Below are positions 60,294-64,000 of a DNA stretch of 64,000 nt, piece by piece. The notes beneath the pieces are model-generated. The model was not told where the DNA came from, did not search any database, and saw only the letters and a list, made by a program, of their open reading frames with translations. Each line of letters starts with the position of its first letter. The first letter of the stretch is position 1. The stretch is from DATLFA01 sp035525225 (GTDB lineage: Bacteria; Actinomycetota; Acidimicrobiia; Acidimicrobiales; WLNW01). A program made the position numbers and the translations under genes. Location of the stretch: contig DATLFA010000010.1 in assembly GCA_035525225.1 (NCBI GenBank), forward strand, positions 62,001 through 126,000, read 5' to 3'.

Positions 60294-62216
60294 GTGATCG
60301 AGGCGCCCTACGGCTCGTGGCCGTCGCCGATATCGGCATCGATGTTGGTCGAGGGCGCGGCACGTATCGATGATGTCGTGGTCGATTCGGACGGCTCGGT
60401 CTACTGGTGCGAAGCGCGTCCGGCCGAGGGCGGGCGCTCGGTCATCGTGCGCCGCGACGGCGACGGCGCGCGGCGCGATGTCACGCCACCGGCGCACAAC
60501 GTTCGCACCCGCGTCCACGAGTACGGCGGCGGGGGGTGGTATGTGAGCCAGGGCACGGTTGTCTACAGCAACTTCCGCGACCAGCGATTGTGGCGGATCG
60601 ATGGGCCGCGCGACGGCGAGCCCACCGCGCTGACGGCAGCGGCAACCGATGACATCGCCGATCGTTTCGCGGACGGCCGGTTCACGCGCGACGGCGAGTG
60701 GTACGTGTGCGTGCGCGAGCGTCACGCACCGTCGGCAGAACCGTTGAACGAACTCGTCGCGGTCGCGACCGATGGATCGCTGCGGGTGTCGACAATGGCG
60801 AGCGGCGCCGACTTCTACTCGTCATCGCGACAGTCGGGCGACGGCACACGGCTGGCGTGGGTGCAGTGGAACCACCCCGACATGCCCTGGGACAGCACCG
60901 AACTGTGGGTTGCCGAGTTCGCCGACGGCACAGCGCGCAACGCGCGGCGAGTGGCCGGCGGGGACCACGAATCGATCGTGCAGCCGGAATGGACGCCGGA
61001 CGGCTCGTTGTATTTCTGTTCCGATCGCAACGACTGGTGGAATCTCTATCGCCTGAACTCCGATGACACCATCGGTCCGGTCGTGGTCGGCGACTTCGAG
61101 ATTGCGACGCCACCGTGGGGCTTCGGCCAGTCGCGCTACGTGGTGGTGTCGAATGGCGTCGTCTATGTGCGCGGCCGGGCCGATGGCGACGTGCTCGTCG
61201 ACGAGAGCGAGGGCGTGGCTGCGAGTGACTTGACGGCGATCGATTCGTTGGTGACCGACGATGGGTCGGTTGTCTTCGTCGGTGCGTCCTACGACAGCGA
61301 ACCGGCGTTGTACCGAATCGACGGTTCCGGGATCGGGTGTCTATATCGCCCGCGGGAACTCGGTCTCGATGCCGCGTACCTGCCGCGGCCAAAACCAGTC
61401 AGCTTCCCGTCGGGTGACGCGACTGCGCACGCGTTGTACTACGCGCCGGCGAGCGCGACGCACGTCGCGCCCAAGGACGAAAAGCCACCACTCATCGTGA
61501 TGGCGCATGGCGGCCCCACGGGCGCAGCGCGCACGCAGATCAATCTCGCGCTGCGCTACTGGACCAGTCGCGGGTTCGCGGTGGTCGACGTCAACTACCG
61601 GGGCAGCACCGGATACGGGCGGCAGTACCGCCGCGCGCTCGACGGGGCGTGGGGCATCGCGGACGTCGACGACTGCATCGCGGCAGTGCGTCATCTCGTT
61701 GCCGAGGGCACCGTCGATGGTTCGCGCGTCGCGATTCGCGGTGGCAGCGCGGGCGGGTTCACGGTGTTGGCGGCGCTCGCGTTCCACCCGGGCGTGTTCG
61801 CCGCGGGTGCGAGCCACTACGGCATCGCGGATCTCGAGGCGCTGGCTCGCGACACGCACAAGTTCGAATCGCGCTATCTCGATCGGCTGGTCGGGCCGTA
61901 CCCACAAGCGCGCGATGTCTACCTGGCGCGCAGTCCGATCCATCACCTCGAGGGATTGGCGACTCCGCTGATCGTGCTACAGGGGCTCGACGACGAGATC
62001 GTGCCGCCCAATCAGGCGCAGATGATCATCGCCGCGCTCGCCGCGCGCGGCCTCACTCATGCGTATCTCGAGTTCGAAGGAGAGGGCCACGGGTTTCGCC
62101 AAGGCCCCAGCATCATTCGGGCCCTCGAAGCCGAGGCGTATTTCTATTCGCAGGTGTTCGGGTTCGACCTCGGCGACCCGGTTGCGCCCGTCATGATCGA
62201 AAACGCGCCGAAATAG
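60294..62216 (+). CDS. S9 family peptidase (prolyl oligopeptidase / acylaminoacyl-peptidase-like)
   Basis: A 640-residue serine peptidase: an N-terminal beta-propeller (about 1-380) and a C-terminal alpha/beta hydrolase (VMAHGGPTGAAR, FAVVDVNYRGSTGYGRQYR). The catalytic Ser485 is in RGGSAGGFTVLAAL, the Asp in LQGLDDEIVPPNQ and the His in FEGEGHGFRQG. Cytoplasmic, cleaving short peptides, acylated or Pro-containing. GTG 60294 (VIEAPYGSWPSPIS) starts it. No signal peptide. Same strand, 39 bp before serA; probably one operon. Confidence 0.9.
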   Translation: MIEAPYGSWPSPISASMLVEGAARIDDVVVDSDGSVYWCEARPAEGGRSVIVRRDGDGARRDVTPPAHNVRTRVHEYGGGGWYVSQGTVVYSNFRDQRLWRIDGPRDGEPTALTAAATDDIADRFADGRFTRDGEWYVCVRERHAPSAEPLNELVAVATDGSLRVSTMASGADFYSSSRQSGDGTRLAWVQWNHPDMPWDSTELWVAEFADGTARNARRVAGGDHESIVQPEWTPDGSLYFCSDRNDWWNLYRLNSDDTIGPVVVGDFEIATPPWGFGQSRYVVVSNGVVYVRGRADGDVLVDESEGVAASDLTAIDSLVTDDGSVVFVGASYDSEPALYRIDGSGIGCLYRPRELGLDAAYLPRPKPVSFPSGDATAHALYYAPASATHVAPKDEKPPLIVMAHGGPTGAARTQINLALRYWTSRGFAVVDVNYRGSTGYGRQYRRALDGAWGIADVDDCIAAVRHLVAEGTVDGSRVAIRGGSAGGFTVLAALAFHPGVFAAGASHYGIADLEALARDTHKFESRYLDRLVGPYPQARDVYLARSPIHHLEGLATPLIVLQGLDDEIVPPNQAQMIIAALAARGLTHAYLEFEGEGHGFRQGPSIIRALEAEAYFYSQVFGFDLGDPVAPVMIENAPK

Positions 62217-62255
62217 GGTTGGTGAGCGGCAGCGGTCGGGCAGACTTGGAGCCTT

Positions 62256-63824
62256 ATGGCTCTCATCCTGGTCACCGAGAAGATCGCCGATACCGGCCTG
62301 CAACGGCTGCGTGACGCCGGCCACGACGTCGTGGTCCGCGAGGGGCTCTCGGCCGATGAACTGTTGGGCGAGATCGGTTTGGCCAACGCCCTGATCATCC
62401 GATCCGCGACGCAGGTCACCCGCGCCGTGTTGTCACGCGCCAAAGAGTTGGTGGTGGTCGGTCGGGCCGGCATCGGGCTCGACAACGTCGACGTCGAGGC
62501 CGCCACCCGTCACGGCGTGATGGTCGTCAACGCGCCGCAGTCCAACGTGATCTCCGCCGCCGAGCACACGATGGCGTTGATCCTCGCGCAAGCGCGCAAC
62601 GTGCCCCAGGCGCACTCCGCGCTGCGCGACGGCCGGTGGGAGCGCACCAAGTGGGAGGGCGTCGAGCTCTACGAAAAGACGCTCGGCATCATCGGCCTGG
62701 GTCGCATCGGCAAGTTGGTCGCCCAGCGGGCGCTGGCCTTCGGGATGCGACTGGTGGCATTCGATCCGTTCGTCGCCGCGGAGAGAGCCCGCCAACTGTC
62801 GGTCGACCTCGTCGATCTCGACACGCTCGTCGAGCAGAGCGACTTCATCACGATCCACGTCGCGAAGACACCGCAGACCGTCGGATTGCTCAACACCGAT
62901 CTGTTGAAGAAGGCGAAACCGTCGTTGCGTGTCGTCAACGTCGCCCGCGGGGGCATCGTCGACGAAGAGGCGCTCGCCGACGCGATTCGTGAGGGGCGCA
63001 TCGCCGGCGCCGCACTCGACGTGTTCGCCGCAGAGCCGACCACCGAGTCGCCGTTGTTCGCGCTCGACTCGGTGGTGGTCACCCCCCACCTCGGCGCCAG
63101 CACGGCCGAAGCACAGGACAAGGCGGGCGACACGATTGCCGACCAGGTGTTGCTGGCCCTCGCCGGCGACTTCGTGCCGTTTGCCGTCAACGTCGACGCC
63201 AGTGCCGTTAGCGAAACGGTGCGACCCTTCTTGCCGTTGGCCGAGAACCTCGGTCGTCTCTTTGCATCGTTGTGCGACATGCTGCCCGACACCATCGAGA
63301 TCGAGTTCCAGGGTGATATCGGCGGCTACGACAACAAGCTCACGGCGCTCTCGTTGACCAAGGGCATGCTCGCGTACGTCAGTGACGAACCGGTCTCCTA
63401 CGTCAACGCCACCAACATCGCGCGCGACCGCGGCATCACGATCAAGTCGACGAACAATCCGGTGGCCAAGGACTTCGTCAACTGCATCACGGTGCGCGGA
63501 GGTGGCCACGCACTCGGAGGCACGCTCGTCGGTGTGCGCGGCGAGCACCGCATCGTCTCGATCGACGAGCATTCGGTCGACGTTCCGCCGGCCGATCACA
63601 TGTTGGTGGTGCGTAACTCAGACCGACCCGGCATGGTCGGCTTTGTCGGCACGGTGCTCGGTCAGCACCACATCAACATCGGCGACATGCATCTCGGCCG
63701 GTCTGCCGATGGCGTTCCCGCGATGATCGTGATCGGCACCGATGTGCGCGCGTCGGCCGAAGTGCAAGCCGAGATCGCCGCGCACAAGGGCATCTTGTCC
63801 GTCAACGCCATCGGCCTCGCGTAG
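62256..63824 (+). CDS. serA: D-3-phosphoglycerate dehydrogenase
   Basis: A 522-residue NAD-dependent enzyme of the first step of serine biosynthesis. The nucleotide loop is LGIIGLGRIGKLVAQRAL; catalytic Arg, Glu and His are in NVARGGIVDEEA, VFAAEPTTESP and TPHLGASTAEA. After the catalytic domain come the ASB domain and a C-terminal ACT domain (MLVVRNSDRPGMVGFVG, INIGDMHLGRSADGVP), as in mycobacterial SerA, where serine inhibits through these parts. Length is standard. ATG 62256 matches the family. Last gene of the aminotransferase-S9-serA run. Confidence 0.95.
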   Translation: MALILVTEKIADTGLQRLRDAGHDVVVREGLSADELLGEIGLANALIIRSATQVTRAVLSRAKELVVVGRAGIGLDNVDVEAATRHGVMVVNAPQSNVISAAEHTMALILAQARNVPQAHSALRDGRWERTKWEGVELYEKTLGIIGLGRIGKLVAQRALAFGMRLVAFDPFVAAERARQLSVDLVDLDTLVEQSDFITIHVAKTPQTVGLLNTDLLKKAKPSLRVVNVARGGIVDEEALADAIREGRIAGAALDVFAAEPTTESPLFALDSVVVTPHLGASTAEAQDKAGDTIADQVLLALAGDFVPFAVNVDASAVSETVRPFLPLAENLGRLFASLCDMLPDTIEIEFQGDIGGYDNKLTALSLTKGMLAYVSDEPVSYVNATNIARDRGITIKSTNNPVAKDFVNCITVRGGGHALGGTLVGVRGEHRIVSIDEHSVDVPPADHMLVVRNSDRPGMVGFVGTVLGQHHINIGDMHLGRSADGVPAMIVIGTDVRASAEVQAEIAAHKGILSVNAIGLA

Positions 63825-63825
63825 C

Positions 63826-63851
63826 TTCGCGCTCTGCGGGCCGCTCGGGTC
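63826..63851 (-). repeat. Dispersed GGCCCGAGCGGCC element, copy 11
   Basis: Minus strand: GACCCGAGCGGCC, spacer CGC, then AGAGCGCGAA; immediately past the serA stop, between convergent genes. Confidence 0.6.
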
Positions 63852-63854
63852 GAT

Positions 63855-64000
63855 TCAGCGTTTCGACGCGCGCATGCCGTCGGCTTCGGCCGCCGTCCCG
63901 TCGCGGTAGCACCGCTCGGGGACCGTCGAGTCATAGAACCGGCCGCCGGGCACGTGGTAGATACGGCTGTTCGCGTTGCCCTTCACCGGGTGCGTGAGGG
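63855..64000 (-). CDS. C-terminal fragment of a protein with an HPVKGN...PGG...PERCY (sunset-type) domain
   Basis: The frame is open to the right edge of the window; the visible 47 residues read HPVKGNANSRIYHVPGGRFY and then STVPERCYRDGTAAEADGMR, ending ASKR. This is the short terminal domain seen at the end of nuclease-like and secreted actinobacterial proteins, with a conserved His and Cys. The N-terminal part, which would decide the function, is outside the window. Convergent with serA. Confidence 0.68.
   Translation of the reverse strand, partial: LTHPVKGNANSRIYHVPGGRFYDSTVPERCYRDGTAAEADGMRASKR

Noticed and set aside
1..64000. CRISPR array, tRNA, rRNA, transposase or prophage
   Set aside because: No regularly spaced direct repeats, no cloverleaf-like gap (the largest gaps are under 150 bp apart from the amiF leader) and no IS or phage gene motifs were found.

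Overview
The window is GC-rich (roughly two thirds G+C), packed with short intergenic gaps, frequent GTG starts and stop/start overlaps. Gene content is that of a free-living actinobacterium: many luciferase-like flavin oxidoreductases, PPOX-type flavoproteins, metal-dependent amidohydrolases, crotonases, thiolases, acyl-CoA ligases and acyl-CoA dehydrogenases, an LppM-type lipoprotein, and a secreted protein built of RxLDTRxGxG repeats. The mix fits class Acidimicrobiia (Ilumatobacter-like) best, but that is inference without a marker gene. No rRNA, tRNA, CRISPR, IS transposase or phage gene was seen.

Layout. 1-5.6 kb: 3' part of a DHA2-type MFS exporter with two compensating frameshifts, a leftward amidohydrolase/amidase pair, and a rightward old-yellow-enzyme-type reductase. 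5.6-11.1 kb: small DUF427, SnoaL-like, GNAT and Dabb proteins, a decayed SRPBCC gene, the secreted triple-repeat protein and a luciferase-like oxidoreductase. 11.1-14.4 kb: cytochrome P450, a solute-binding lipoprotein without permeases, and a truncated PPOX gene. 14.4-15.8 kb: formamidase (AmiF) preceded by a 40-codon ORF and a hairpin that buries its ribosome binding site. 15.8-24.99 kb: SDR, PPOX, amidohydrolase, beta-propeller, TSUP transporter divergent from a LysR regulator, YCII protein, and a leftward inositol-phosphate-synthase-like/crotonase pair. 25.1-32.4 kb: acyl-CoA ligase, acyl-CoA dehydrogenase, thiolase, hydroxyacid dehydrogenase, amidase, flavin oxidoreductase. 32.5-37.3 kb: glycosyltransferase, membrane-anchored molybdoenzyme, MBL hydrolase and RsgA GTPase. 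37.3-49.8 kb: a second large acyl-CoA block (three ligases, dehydrogenase, thiolase, hydratase, CoA-transferase, SDR, flavin oxidoreductase). 49.9-57.8 kb: LppM-like lipoprotein, TetR regulator, DUF5658, homospermidine synthase, carboxyltransferase and a glycosyltransferase pair. 57.8-64 kb: serC, an aminotransferase, an S9 peptidase, serA, and the end of a leftward gene.

How it works together. The two acyl-CoA blocks each carry ligase, dehydrogenase, hydratase-family and thiolase genes, enough for beta-oxidation of one or more unidentified acids; amidases, formamidase, amidohydrolases, P450 and flavin oxidoreductases suggest use of organic nitrogen and xenobiotic-like substrates. serC and serA supply two of the three steps of serine synthesis.

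The most unusual signals are non-coding: a dispersed 26-29 bp element with GGCCCGAGCGGCC and AGAGCGGGAA halves (eleven sites, two of them inside genes), a second long palindrome at two sites, and the leader region of the formamidase gene.
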